DNA of 64,000 nucleotides from Gloeotrichia echinulata CP02 (GCA_038087035.1 CP051187.1:6516001-6580000); one strand, 5' to 3'; numbered from the stretch's first letter, positions 8,613 through 17,331 are shown. The notes: generated from the letters alone by a model not told the origin. Numbers and translations are program-made.

Positions 8613-8972
8613 CAATAACACCCTTATCCCCAATAAGACTCGTCTACAAAAAATGCCAAGATAAAAGCAAATCTCCTGCCAAAGGATTTGCATTTGGTGG
8701 GATAATTGTACTCCGAAAATATATTTGATTAGCTTGTACATTTTTATTCAAGATCTATTTTAATGCAGATATTTCCATAAAACAAGCCTGATTTTGGCTT
8801 GGGTCTGAGAGTTCAGTTTCTTGCAGAAACCGGGATTTTCGCTGATCACAGGTGCGAAAAGCTGTGATTTATACTGTAAACAAATCGACAAATAGAATCA
8901 AATATTATTATTTGTCAGTATAATAAATAAAATTGATTAAAAAATTCATACGGAATTTTAGGGATATCTTAA
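8613..8972. other. Divergent intergenic region between DUF202 gene and LysR gene
   Basis: AT-rich near the LysR start. It contains the dispersed motif GTTTCTTGCAGAAACCGGGA (about 8817-8836). No palindromic MITE and no clear LysR-type T-N11-A operator that I would defend. Confidence 0.4.
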
Positions 8973-9902
8973 ATGGCAGGGATGACGCTGGATCAGCTAA
9001 AAATCTTTGTCGCTGTGGCGGAACATTTACACTTCACTCGCGCAGCGGAAGAGCTTTATATTACTCAACCGGCGGTCAGTGCAGCGATCCAGAGTTTAGA
9101 GCAAGAATACGGAGTCAAGCTGTTCCATCGAATAGGGCGCCATATTGAGATGGCTGAGGCTGGTAAGTTACTACAAGTGGAAGCGCAAAAAATTCTCGAC
9201 CAAGTAACCTTGACAGAAAGGGGATTGCGGGAATTGAATAATCTGCAACGGGGTGAATTAAAATTAGGATCAAGCTTGACAATTGGTAACTACTGGCTAC
9301 CAAGTAAGATTAGTGAATTTAAAAGCAGATATCCCCGTATCCAGATTAACTGTACTCTCGCCAATGCAGAAACTATTTGTGTCGGTACGGCGATGGGACA
9401 GTTTGATTTGGGTTTGGTAGAAGGAGATGTGAAACCAGCACTGCAAAATACTATTGACTATGAAATTGTCGGGAGCGATCGCCTAAAAATTGTAGTTGGC
9501 AAAACTCACCCTTGGTTTGAGCGGGGCGAAATTTACTTAACAGAACTGACTAAAACCCCTTGGGTGATGCGCGAACCCGGTTCTGGAACCCAGCAAAGGT
9601 TTGAGGAAGCCTTGCTCAATTGGGGGATTAATCTCTGTCAACTCAATGTAATTTTAGTTTTCAACAGTGGGGAGATGAGCAAAGCTGCTGTAGAAAGCGG
9701 TGTGGGTGCGACTGGTATTTCTGAGTTGATGGTCACAAAAGAACTGCAACTTGGAACTTTGCGAACCATACAAGTTATCGATAACAGAGAGGAATCGACG
9801 GTGACTGCGGAAATTGTTCGACCCTTTTTTAAACTCAAACATCGCCAGCGATTTCAAACAGCTTTGTCAAAAGCTTTTGAGAAACTGCTTCAACAAGGCT
9901 GA
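8973..9902 (+). CDS. LysR-family transcriptional regulator
   Basis: 309 residues, ATG with AGGGAT upstream; a second ATG three codons in is possible. Residues about 4-62 are the winged helix-turn-helix ('FTRAAEELYITQPAVSAAIQSLEQEYG', recognition helix in the second half), followed by a linker helix and a periplasmic-binding-protein-like effector domain from about residue 90. The sequence resembles the CysL/YeiE-like branch more than the carbon regulators NdhR/CmpR, but the effector cannot be read from the sequence. LysR proteins usually control a divergent neighbour, here the DUF202 gene. Confidence 0.9.
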   Translation: MAGMTLDQLKIFVAVAEHLHFTRAAEELYITQPAVSAAIQSLEQEYGVKLFHRIGRHIEMAEAGKLLQVEAQKILDQVTLTERGLRELNNLQRGELKLGSSLTIGNYWLPSKISEFKSRYPRIQINCTLANAETICVGTAMGQFDLGLVEGDVKPALQNTIDYEIVGSDRLKIVVGKTHPWFERGEIYLTELTKTPWVMREPGSGTQQRFEEALLNWGINLCQLNVILVFNSGEMSKAAVESGVGATGISELMVTKELQLGTLRTIQVIDNREESTVTAEIVRPFFKLKHRQRFQTALSKAFEKLLQQG

Positions 9903-9920
9903 TAGATTTAACCTTGGTGC

Positions 9921-10012
9921 GTTTTTCAGGTAAATAGACCACGCATCAGGGGCGCAAGGCCTTGCGCCCCTACGAGTATCTGTGGTTATTCGCTCAAAAT
10001 ATCTGGAAAATG
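9921..10012. repeat. REP-type element with GGGGCGCAAGG palindrome
   Basis: A perfect 22-bp palindrome (9949-9970) lies between TTTTCAGGTAAATAGACCAC and ATCTGTGGTTATT, the flanks of the roughly 95-bp MITE family seen complete at 12359-12453. The outer ends are eroded here. Confidence 0.7.
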
Positions 10013-10202
10013 CAAATTTGTTAGTTGCACAAGTTTTCGGTTTTATAATTATCCTAGAACAGCTAACGCGACGGGTAACTAAACATCAAATTAGAAGCCT
10101 TGTATAAAAGGTTTCTCAAACCTAAAACAATCAGTTTATTTACCCGATTTTAGCGTTGATCTTCTGCTCAAAATATCACTTCGCAGGCGGCACTCAAAAA
10201 TT

Positions 10203-10916
10203 ATGGATCTTTCCAACTTTACTACTCTCCACAACTTAGAAGCAGCCTTTGGCGGCGAATCGATGGCGAATCGGAAGTATTTGTTTTTTGCTGAGGTGGC
10301 GCGTAAACTTGGGTTTAAGGATGTAGCAAAACTGTTTAAAGAAACAGCAGACCAAGAAACCGAACATGCTTTTGCACATTTTGTTTTGTTACATCCAGAA
10401 CTAGTAGTGGCAGATCCAGAGGCTTTAACTGAAGAACAAAAGCGCGAAATTGTATCTCGTTGCTTATCTTTGGCCATTGAAGGTGAAACTTACGAATACA
10501 CTATAATGTATCCAGAATTTGCCGCAGCTGCTCAACGCGATCGCGATAATCCCGCTGCAGAAGAATTCCTCAAACAAGCAAAAGAATCCACCGATCATGC
10601 TAACACTTTTCGCGAAGCAGCACACCGGTTTGGTCTACTAAAATTCATCGAAAATTACCACGCCGACCGCTACGCCGAAGCTTATAACGTTTTAAATGGT
10701 GGACAAGCAGTAACCAGAGTTGCTAGCGATGACCCCAACACTCGCAAATGGATTTGCAGACAATGCAGTGTGATTTACGATCCCATTGCTGGTGATCCCG
10801 ATTCTGGTATTGCACCAGGTACAGCTTTTGAAGACATTCCCGATGATTGGTCTTGTCCCATCTGCGGTGCTACCAAGAAAACTTTTAAACCTCTTGAGGA
10901 AAAAGTCGCAGCTTAA
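10203..10916 (+). CDS. rbr: Rubrerythrin (peroxide-reducing di-iron protein with rubredoxin domain)
   Basis: 237 residues. Residues about 8-150 are the four-helix ferritin-like domain with the di-iron ligands (Glu in 'NLEAAFGGESMANRKY', 'ETADQETEHAFAH', and the second pair around 'EGETYEYTIMYPEF' and 'KESTDHANTFREAAHRF'). The C-terminal rubredoxin domain shows both iron ligands pairs, 'CRQCSVIYD' and 'CPICG'. Rubrerythrins reduce H2O2 with electrons relayed by rubredoxin; in Anabaena a rubrerythrin protects heterocysts and nitrogenase. Complete and normal length. The start codon has a weak ribosome-binding site. Confidence 0.95.
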   Translation: MDLSNFTTLHNLEAAFGGESMANRKYLFFAEVARKLGFKDVAKLFKETADQETEHAFAHFVLLHPELVVADPEALTEEQKREIVSRCLSLAIEGETYEYTIMYPEFAAAAQRDRDNPAAEEFLKQAKESTDHANTFREAAHRFGLLKFIENYHADRYAEAYNVLNGGQAVTRVASDDPNTRKWICRQCSVIYDPIAGDPDSGIAPGTAFEDIPDDWSCPICGATKKTFKPLEEKVAA

Positions 10917-10927
10917 ATTCATTCCTA

Positions 10928-11037
10928 GCTCATATCTTGCACCACCGTCTTATTGCGAAAAATGTAGCCTGAAACCCTTATTTTTTCGTAGGGTGGGCAC
11001 TGCCCACCCTACTCTTAATGAGAAGGTGCAAGATGTC
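10928..11037. mobile_element. 110-bp MITE-like element downstream of rubrerythrin
   Basis: Inverted ends TATCTTGCACC and GGTGCAAGATGTCAG enclose a perfect 25-bp palindrome (10988-11012) with half-site GTAGGGTGGGCA. It could double as a transcription terminator for rubrerythrin. Confidence 0.6.
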
Positions 11038-11084
11038 AGATAGTAGTCTGTCAATTTTGTTTTGAGGGATTTTTGGTAGTGTGA

Positions 11085-11192
11085 GCGTCTCGCTCACGCG
11101 GGCAAGATGCCCGCACTACAGCGTCTCGCTCACGCGGGCAAGATGCCCGCACTACAGCGTCTCGCTCACGCGGGCAAGATGCCCGCACTACA
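11085..11192. repeat. Three 36-bp direct repeats
   Basis: Three identical units, each with GCGTCTCGCTCACGCGGGCA at its start, at 11085, 11121 and 11157. Each unit contains the small inverted repeat GCGGGCAAGATGCCCGC. All three are exact, so the duplication is recent or kept identical by recombination. Confidence 0.9.
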
Positions 11193-11235
11193 GTCCATCA
11201 TTTTTATCTTGACAGAGTACTAGGGTGCATTAGGT

Positions 11236-11273
11236 GAAGCTCCTACACCTCTGTTCGAGTAGGTGTAGGCTTC
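11236..11273. repeat. 38-bp palindromic repeat (CTCCTACACC family), copy 1
   Basis: GAAGCTCCTACACC pairs with GGTGTAGGCTTC. A second copy at 19308-19350 truncates a Uma2-family gene. Confidence 0.65.
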
Positions 11274-11424
11274 TGAGATATTCCGAAGTCGCGACGTTAT
11301 CAACAAACGCTAGGTTTTTGTAACAGTTGATACTATTTTTTGGCTAAATTCTCTAACATCGCCAGAATTGGGGGGATGGGGAATGGGGAAGAATCACCAA
11401 TGCCCAATGCCCAATCCCCTACAA

Positions 11425-12189
11425 TTAAGCAAGGATCGCTGCTACTAAAAATAGGCTGTCTACCAGAATTGTACTCAAAACTGCGCCACTAAAAGCATAC
11501 CACTGACGCTGCTTTCGACCTAAAGGCAAAATCCCTACTGTTAACAGCACTAGGGCGAGAATTACCGCCCAAGCGGCGCCCCAAGGGGTGTCTACTTGTT
11601 TTAAAGCATTGTGTAAAATTTCCGCTGCACCATCTGATTCCACGTGCATGATTTGCCGCCAATAGGGCATTAAATCTACTAGATAGAAATATACGTCAGT
11701 TAAAACTGTACCGAGTAAAGAACCTAAATAAAACCAGTTACCAACTTTGCCCCAATTTCGCCTCAGACACCAAAGAGCAAATGGTAGTCCTATCGATTCT
11801 ACAGGCAAATGCCATGCAGGTTCCCAACGTAACCAACCCCAGTAAATCGAGCCTGCTAACCAACTCCAACTGAACCCTAAGAGTAAATCCCCCCAAACAT
11901 AAGTTGTGGGACGTGACATTAACCTAAAACTCAGCCACACCCAAAACCCTGTCATCGCTAAACACAGACTGGGTAGCGATCGCACTAGTGGCGCTTCTAT
12001 AAATACTGGTACTGTTACCAGAAACACCGCTGCTGTTAAGACTAACCAAGCTTGGCGATATGAGGACCAGAGGGTGGGAAGAGGGGAAATTTGTCTGGTG
12101 TCCTCTATGTCAGGTTTGACGAGTGAACGGTATTCGGTATTGTAAGAGGCGGTAGAAGCACTGTATGGGGGCAATGTATTATTAATCAA
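11425..12189 (-). CDS. DUF3120 integral membrane protein
   Basis: 254 residues with six or seven predicted membrane helices and a roughly 45-residue hydrophilic N-terminus. I recognise it as the cyanobacterial DUF3120 family from the central part (residues about 98-125, 'WGDLLLGFSWSWLAGSIYWG'). Function unknown. The only upstream start that keeps the N-terminus is a TTG at 12189; the nearest internal ATG would remove a membrane helix, so the exact start is uncertain. Codon use is ordinary. The flanking DNA is repeats; no operon partner. Confidence 0.7.
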   Translation of the reverse strand: MINNTLPPYSASTASYNTEYRSLVKPDIEDTRQISPLPTLWSSYRQAWLVLTAAVFLVTVPVFIEAPLVRSLPSLCLAMTGFWVWLSFRLMSRPTTYVWGDLLLGFSWSWLAGSIYWGWLRWEPAWHLPVESIGLPFALWCLRRNWGKVGNWFYLGSLLGTVLTDVYFYLVDLMPYWRQIMHVESDGAAEILHNALKQVDTPWGAAWAVILALVLLTVGILPLGRKQRQWYAFSGAVLSTILVDSLFLVAAILA

Positions 12190-12358
12190 TGTTTTTAATA
12201 TTTGTTACTAAACTTTATCTTATTTAAGATATCACACTTATGAATCCCCCCTAGGGGCATTGCCATTATATCGAAATTTGGGACATCGGCTCAGAAAAAC
12301 CGGTTTATGGAAATAGCTGCGTAGGACTTACGCACTTGTGTACGAAAAATTTAGACAT

Positions 12359-12453
12359 TACAGCCATTTTCAGGTAAATAGACCACGCTTTTGGGGCGCA
12401 AGGCCTTGCGCCCCTACGAAGATCTGTGGTTCACATGAATGAAAATTGCTGTA
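12359..12453. mobile_element. 95-bp MITE with TACAGC ends and GGGGCGCAAGG core
   Basis: Terminal inverted repeats TACAGCCATTTTCA and TGAAAATTGCTGTA. The centre is the 22-bp palindrome with half-site GGGGCGCAAGG, flanked by AAATAGACCACGC and GATCTGTGGTT. Relatives: 9921-10012, 15605-15692, 19845-19937, 35241-35300 and 44590-44665. The palindromic core is the one amplified next to the RAYT gene at 24.4-26.6 kb. Confidence 0.8.
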
Positions 12454-12558
12454 GTTGCCAAGAATTTAACCGTCCAAACAGAAATTTGGTACGATTAGTG
12501 AGTAATCTCCTAGTTAAGTATTTGCTGGACTTCCACGGACTGTCAGCATACTGAAGAT

Positions 12559-12660
12559 CGAGATTTAAATGCGTCTAAAAATCTCGAAAAATATGCACGG
12601 TTGGCTAAACCGTGCCTGGACGTTAAGGGATAGCCGCTCCCATGCTCCCGTTGAAACGTC
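12559..12660 (+). promoter_or_regulatory. Hairpin-rich leader upstream of the molbindin gene (candidate cis-regulatory RNA)
   Basis: Three stems follow each other on the coding strand: CGAGATTT with AAATCTCG (12559-12586), GCACGGTT with AACCGTGC (12595-12615), and GACGTT with AACGTC (12619-12660) enclosing a smaller GGGA/TCCC stem. They end 65 bp before the start codon. No U-rich tail follows the last stem. The position before a molybdate-binding protein makes a metal- or cofactor-responsive leader conceivable. I could not match it to the known Moco riboswitch consensus from memory, so the function is inference only. Confidence 0.4.
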
Positions 12661-12724
12661 AAGTAATGTCTGGATTTGTCCAGCTTTTATGTAGCAGTTA
12701 AAATCACTAAGGAAAAATTCGGTT

Positions 12725-12934
12725 ATGAAAATTAGTGCCCGTAATACTATCAAGACGACTGTGAAACAAGTTATCACCGGCTCAGTCAATGATGAGATAA
12801 TTTTAGAAATTTACCCTGGTGTGGAAATAACTTCAATTATCACCAAATCCTCAGCAGAAACACTTGGACTAGCCCCAGGAAAACAGGTATATGCCGTCAT
12901 CAAATCATCAGATGTGATGATTGCTGTTGATTAA
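12725..12934 (+). CDS. Molbindin-like protein (Mop/TOBE domain)
   Basis: 69 residues making a single Mop domain: 'MKISARNTIKTTVKQVITGSV' at the start and 'LGLAPGKQVYAVIKSSDVM' at the end are the family hallmarks. AAGGA lies 12 bases upstream of the ATG. Molbindins form hexamers that bind molybdate or tungstate in the cytoplasm and act as storage or homeostasis proteins. The gene is near modA (14688-15482), but separated from it by the sigma factor gene and on the other strand. The upstream leader contains three consecutive hairpins. Confidence 0.93.
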   Translation: MKISARNTIKTTVKQVITGSVNDEIILEIYPGVEITSIITKSSAETLGLAPGKQVYAVIKSSDVMIAVD

Positions 12935-13333
12935 AAAAAACCATGCTATAGACTGATTCTAGCTGCAATCGCTGAAGGACGGCGTTTTCAACCCAAATTT
13001 TCGCTCACCTATGTCAGGAAGATTATGGGTAGGGGCGCAAGTCCCTGCGCCCTGGAAGATCATTCAACGAAGCCAAAAACCCTGATTTTACCGTACAGCG
13101 ATGGGTCAGACCTACCATTCGCCATTGGTATCCTAGCAGGGAAGGGAGGCTGGGGGGGTAAGTTTATAATTTTATTTGGTAATAAATAATACTTATAAAA
13201 CATCCTCTTAGGGATGTTCAAAAATCAAAACAGATTTCTATGGGTGCATTGCATTTCTCAGGTGGTATTTTTTATGGGGCTATTTGATTTATAATCTTAA
13301 GACTGTCTAATTGTGGAGAATTTTTAAAGTTGT
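12935..13333. other. Gene-free region before the sigma factor
   Basis: Contains one degenerate REP palindrome (about 13031-13056, GTAGGGGCGCAAGTCCCTGC). A TATAAT hexamer at 13290-13295 is a plausible -10 box 39 bp before the sigma factor start codon; no convincing -35 box accompanies it. Confidence 0.35.
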
Positions 13334-14284
13334 ATGTCCAGCCTAAGTTCTGACATGGTACGTGTTTATTTGCAAGAAATTGGTCAGTTCCCTTTATTAA
13401 CCTCAGACCAAGAAATAACTTATGGCAGACAAGTACAACAAATGATTGCCATTGAACAACATCAACAGGAGCTTGGTCAAAAACTGGAGCAGGAACCTAC
13501 ACTAGCAGAATTAGCGGATTTTGTCAATAAGAGTTCTAGTGAAGTAACTCAAATACTTGAGATTGGACAACGAGCCAAGCAAAAGATGGTAACAGCAAAC
13601 CTGCGACTGGTGGTTTCAATAGCTAAAAAATACCAACATCGCAATTTGGAGTTTCTGGATTTGGTTCAAGAAGGGGCAATCGGTTTACAAAGGGGGATAG
13701 AAAAGTTTGATCCTAACCGAGGTTATAAGTTATCAACCTACGCCTACTGGTGGATAACTCAAGCAATCACCAGGGCAATTGCTGAAAAATCTCGCACGGT
13801 AAGGCTACCGATTCACATTAACGAGAAACTGAATCAAATTAAAAAAGCACAGCGAGAATTGTTTCAAACCCTGGGACGCCGTGCCACGGTTGCAGAAATT
13901 GGTCAGAAATTGGACTTAGAACCAAGCCAAATTCGAGAATATCTGAGTATTGCTGGTGGGACAATTTCTTTAGATTTAAAAGTGGGGGATAACCAAGATA
14001 CAGAACTGAGTGAACTTCTAGCGGATGAGGGTATATCACCCCATGAACAGATCACCCAAGAAATGTTGCGACAAGACTTAAGCGATTTGTTAGCATCACT
14101 TAAACCCATGCAGCGTGAAGTATTAATTTTGCGCTTTGGACTTTTAGATAATCAAGAACGAAGTTTAGCCCAGATTGGGCAGAAGCTAAATGTCAGTCGA
14201 GAGCGAGTGCGTCAAATCCAGCAACAGGCTATGACTGCATTGCGTCGTCAACAACCCAACATTGAACAGTATTTATCTTCTTGA
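13334..14284 (+). CDS. Group 2 RNA polymerase sigma-70 family factor
   Basis: 316 residues. Region 1.2 is at the start ('DMVRVYLQEIGQFPLLT'), region 2 at about 85-160 ('NLRLVVSIAKKYQHRN', then 'YAYWWITQAITRAI' for -10 recognition and melting), region 3 at about 165-230, and region 4.2 helix-turn-helix near the end ('SLAQIGQKLNVSRERVRQIQ'). It lacks the long N-terminal extension of the housekeeping factor, so it is a non-essential group 2 sigma (SigB/C/D/E class; the exact type cannot be assigned without a tree). These factors adjust transcription to nitrogen, carbon, light and stress. A strong hairpin follows the stop codon. Confidence 0.93.
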   Translation: MSSLSSDMVRVYLQEIGQFPLLTSDQEITYGRQVQQMIAIEQHQQELGQKLEQEPTLAELADFVNKSSSEVTQILEIGQRAKQKMVTANLRLVVSIAKKYQHRNLEFLDLVQEGAIGLQRGIEKFDPNRGYKLSTYAYWWITQAITRAIAEKSRTVRLPIHINEKLNQIKKAQRELFQTLGRRATVAEIGQKLDLEPSQIREYLSIAGGTISLDLKVGDNQDTELSELLADEGISPHEQITQEMLRQDLSDLLASLKPMQREVLILRFGLLDNQERSLAQIGQKLNVSRERVRQIQQQAMTALRRQQPNIEQYLSS

Positions 14285-14302
14285 ACGAGCTACCCCCGCT
14301 AT

Positions 14303-14348
14303 CTTCCTAACAGAATTTTGAATTCAAAATCAAAATTCTGTTAGGAAG
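14303..14348 (+). terminator. Long perfect hairpin downstream of the sigma factor gene
   Basis: CTTCCTAACAGAATTTTGA pairs perfectly with its reverse complement across an 8-base loop, 19 bp after the stop codon. There is no U tract directly after it, so it may be a factor-independent terminator of weak type or an mRNA-protecting structure. Confidence 0.55.
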
Positions 14349-14687
14349 AGTAGGTTTAGACTAGAACTCAATGATCAAGCTATACTCATGTTATAATCAA
14401 TATTATAGCTGTATAAATTCAAATATTTACCGAAATTTTAAGTATTTTCAGATATTTAATAATTGATTGATATTCTGATGTTTGGTAAATTCTCCTACAA
14501 GCAAGTATTTTTCTGTTCGTAGTGGTGATGTCTTCACTCTGCGGATGAAAAAGTGATTTGAATCGTAAGGGCACGGCATTGCCGTGCCCCTACTCATTTT
14601 CCTGAAAAATGCTGCAAGTTTTTACTGAAGACGATATGACGCACCCTATCTAATGAGCCAGTTGCATCAGTCCTGCTCATGAAAAAT
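14349..14687. other. Gene-free region between sigma factor and modA
   Basis: AT-rich. Contains one GGGCACGGCA-type palindrome (14569-14589), the core of MITE family A and of the 103-bp MITE, without the family ends. Nothing else recognised. Confidence 0.5.
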
Positions 14688-15482
14688 TTAAGGCAGAATA
14701 AAGCCGTATTTTTTGAGTACAGCCTTAGCCTGAGAGCTAGATAAAAACTGGACAAACTCCTTAGCAGCATCCACATTTTTGCTGTTTTTCAGCACAGCTA
14801 CTGGATAGATAATTGGAGAGTGGTATTTTTCATCAGCCACCACTACCACTTTTACTTTGTCAGAGATTTTGGCATCAGTAGCGTAAACTAAACCTGCGTC
14901 GGCGTTACCACTTTCTACCGAAGCTAGAACTTGGCGTACATTATTAGTATAGACCAATTTTGACTTTATCTGTGGCAAAATCTTCAATTTATCGAGGACT
15001 TGCTCGGCGTATTGTCCTGCAGGTACACTCCGAGGTTCGCCAATGGCAATTTTCTTAATTTTGTCATCTTTCAAATTATAGAAACTGGTGACGCCGACAA
15101 CATTCTTGGGCACAACCAAAACTAAGCGGTTCTTGGCTATGATGGTACGAGTTCCTGGAACCAATAGCCCTTTTTGTTGCAACGCATCAACTTGCTTTTT
15201 AGCTGCAGAAATAAATATATCTGCGGGCGCACCCTGCTCAATCTGTTGTTGCAATGCACCAGACGCGCCAAAGTTATAATTAACGTTGGTATTTGGTTTA
15301 GTTTGTTGGTAGATAGGCTTAATTTCTTCCAGCGCCTCTTTCAAGCTAGCAGCAGCAGACACGAGGAGGTTGGTATTAGACTGTGCTACTACAGGGGATG
15401 GCGTAAGCGTTGGTAATGCAATTGATATCAGTAAACTAGCAACTGCTGAACCAATCAAGGCAATAATTTGTCTTCTGTTCAT
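14688..15482 (-). CDS. modA: Molybdate ABC transporter substrate-binding protein
   Basis: 264 residues with a signal peptide (MNRRQIIALIGSAVASLLIS... cleavage near residue 34). Mature protein starts 'NLLVSAAASLKEALEEI', the ModA motif whose serines hold the oxyanion, and continues with 'NFGASGALQQQIEQGAPADIFISA' and 'ESGNADAGLVYATDA', which line the molybdate site. It binds molybdate in the periplasm and hands it to ModB/ModC for nitrate reductase and nitrogenase cofactors. No modB or modC gene is adjacent in the window; downstream there is only repeat DNA, so the permease must be elsewhere. Confidence 0.95.
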   Translation of the reverse strand: MNRRQIIALIGSAVASLLISIALPTLTPSPVVAQSNTNLLVSAAASLKEALEEIKPIYQQTKPNTNVNYNFGASGALQQQIEQGAPADIFISAAKKQVDALQQKGLLVPGTRTIIAKNRLVLVVPKNVVGVTSFYNLKDDKIKKIAIGEPRSVPAGQYAEQVLDKLKILPQIKSKLVYTNNVRQVLASVESGNADAGLVYATDAKISDKVKVVVVADEKYHSPIIYPVAVLKNSKNVDAAKEFVQFLSSSQAKAVLKKYGFILP

Positions 15483-15554
15483 AGGAAAACTGCCCTTTGA
15501 GGAATTTTTTCATGAATTGAGGCTTGGTATAATCGTACCAAGATTACTGAAACA

Positions 15555-15573
15555 TTACCAATTAAATTGGTAA
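15555..15573. promoter_or_regulatory. Perfect inverted repeat upstream of modA (possible operator)
   Basis: TTACCAATT-A-AATTGGTAA, a 19-bp perfect dyad 73 bp upstream of the modA start codon and 229 bp upstream of heme oxygenase. Its spacing and length fit a dimeric repressor site. The protein that binds is unknown. A degraded TACAGC-family MITE (15605-15692) lies between it and heme oxygenase. Confidence 0.45.
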
Positions 15574-15801
15574 CATTATGCCAAGAAAATCACCAGAATG
15601 GATCACATTTCTCAGATCTAAATAGACCACTCTACAGGGGCGCCAGTCCTTGCGCCCCTACCAAGATCTGTGGTTATTGCGTGAAAATTGCTATAATCGC
15701 CGTCACAACATGTGAACTGTTAAGTTTTGAAAAATTTTGCTTCTTTGAGTAACTATATAGCCATAGAGTTATGGAAGGAACTAAAGAACAAGGTTGAGAG
15801 T

Positions 15802-16533
15802 ATGAGTAGCGATTTAGCTAGCAAGTTGCGGGAAGGAACGAAACAATCCCATACAATGGCTGAAAATACAGCGTTTATGAAGTGTTTCCTCAAAGGGATT
15901 GTGGAAAGAGAGCCATTCCGCAAGCTGATAGCGAACTTGTATCTTGTCTATAGTGCTTTGGAAGCTGAATTAGAGCGTCATAGTGCTGATTCTGTCATCG
16001 GTTTGATTTATTTTGCTGAACTGAATCGCCAGGCTAATCTAGAGAAAGACCTCACGTTTTATTACGGTGAAAATTGGCGAGAGCAAATATTTCCGTTAGA
16101 GTCTGGTAAGGTCTATGTAGCCCGGATTCAGGAATTAGCAAAGACGGAACCCACGCTGTTAATCGCCCATGCTTATGTTCGCTATATGGGCGACCTTTCT
16201 GGAGGTCAAAGCTTGAAAAAAATTGTGCGTTCTGCACTAAGTTTACCACCAGATCAAGGAACTGGACTACATGAATTTGAGCAACTTCCTACTGTCGAAG
16301 CTATCAGAGCATTTAAAGCTAAGTATCGTGATGCTTTGAATTCGCTACCAATTGACGATGCGATGGCTGAAAAAATTGTAGCTGAGGCAAATTATGCATT
16401 TCAACTCAATCGCGATGTTGTCCATAATTTAGAGGGAGATGTCAAAGCCGCAATTGGTGATCATGTTTTTGATTTGATTACCCGCCAAGATACCCCAGGT
16501 AGTACCGAACGCACAACCGTAGCACTTCAGTAG
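15802..16533 (+). CDS. ho: Biliverdin-forming heme oxygenase (ferredoxin-dependent)
   Basis: 243 residues from the ATG at 15802; this start fits the family (MSSDLASKLREGTKQSH) and is preceded by AAGGTTGAGAG, while an upstream in-frame start at 15727 adds 25 unrelated residues. The proximal haem ligand is His17 in 'KQSHTMAEN', and the distal helix motif 'YMGDLSGGQSLKKI' is intact. It opens haem to biliverdin IX-alpha for phycobilin synthesis. Downstream come a hemN remnant and bchE on the same strand. In other cyanobacteria the low-oxygen isoenzyme ho2 is clustered with hemN and a cyclase gene, so this is likely the ho2-type copy; that is inference from context. Confidence 0.93.
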   Translation: MSSDLASKLREGTKQSHTMAENTAFMKCFLKGIVEREPFRKLIANLYLVYSALEAELERHSADSVIGLIYFAELNRQANLEKDLTFYYGENWREQIFPLESGKVYVARIQELAKTEPTLLIAHAYVRYMGDLSGGQSLKKIVRSALSLPPDQGTGLHEFEQLPTVEAIRAFKAKYRDALNSLPIDDAMAEKIVAEANYAFQLNRDVVHNLEGDVKAAIGDHVFDLITRQDTPGSTERTTVALQ

Positions 16534-16539
16534 AAATAG

Positions 16540-17331
16540 TTGCAGCAGAGTAATTTAGGTAAATCATTGATTTTGGCAATTTTTTATGTAGAAGTTTTAT
16601 GGAATCTGATTAATCGGCATTTTAGTTTGGCTAAAGATGCAGAGGTTTCCATTGAAATTAACCCTAAATATGTAGATAAAAATTACATCTTTTTCTTAAA
16701 GAGTTTAGGTTTTAACCGGATTAGTTTTGGCATTCAAGACTTTAACCCCCAAGTGCAAACCGCAATTAATCGCGTGCAACCAGAATCTATGCTTTTTGAT
16801 GTTATGGAGTGGATTAGGGATGCAGGATTTGAGAGTGTTAATGTTGATTTAATCTATGGGCTACCTTACAGAAACTTTCAGGGATACACAACAAAACCAG
16901 AATCTGATTTATTTGGTTTTGGCATCACTTCTATTAGTATGCTGCATGATGTCTATGTACAAAATAATAAACGGCTAAAAGATTACTACCAAGCAATTGA
17001 TACAGGAATAATACCGATTGAAAAAGGTGTCAGTCTCAAGCGAGATGACATTTTACGTCGGGCTGTAATTATGGAATTAATGTGTCAATTTAAACTGTCA
17101 ATTAATGACGTTGAAGAAAAATATCATATAGCTTTTGATACAGATTTTCATGAATATTTTAGCAGAGAATTATCTGAGCTTCAATTGCTAGAATCAGATG
17201 GGTTAATCCGACTGTTACCAAATGGCATTGAGGTGACACCAACAGGCAGATTACTGGTGCGAAATATTGCGTCAATTTTTGATGCTCACACCAGAGTGCG
17301 AAAACACGCAGCTTTTTCTAAAGCCATTTAA
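16540..17331 (+). pseudogene. hemN: hemN remnant (oxygen-independent coproporphyrinogen III dehydrogenase), two deletions
   Basis: 263 open codons, clearly HemN from about residue 19 on ('AEVSIEINPKYVDKNYIFFL', 'NRISFGIQDFNPQVQ', 'VNVDLIYGLP'). Two parts are missing. The N-terminus with the radical-SAM CxxxCxxC cluster is absent, so no catalysis is possible. Inside, 'DLIYGLP' is joined directly to 'RNFQGYTT' at about 16863-16870; about 90 residues normally lie between these two motifs (compared with E. coli HemN from memory). The C-terminus including 'GRLLVRNIASIFDAH' is complete. Frame is kept across the deletion, which suggests recent loss or selection for an open frame. It sits 6 bp after heme oxygenase and 230 bp before bchE. 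Confidence 0.85.

Noticed and set aside
12559..12660. Assignment of the molbindin leader to the known Moco riboswitch
   Set aside because: I could not match the conserved core from memory; listed only as an unassigned structured leader.
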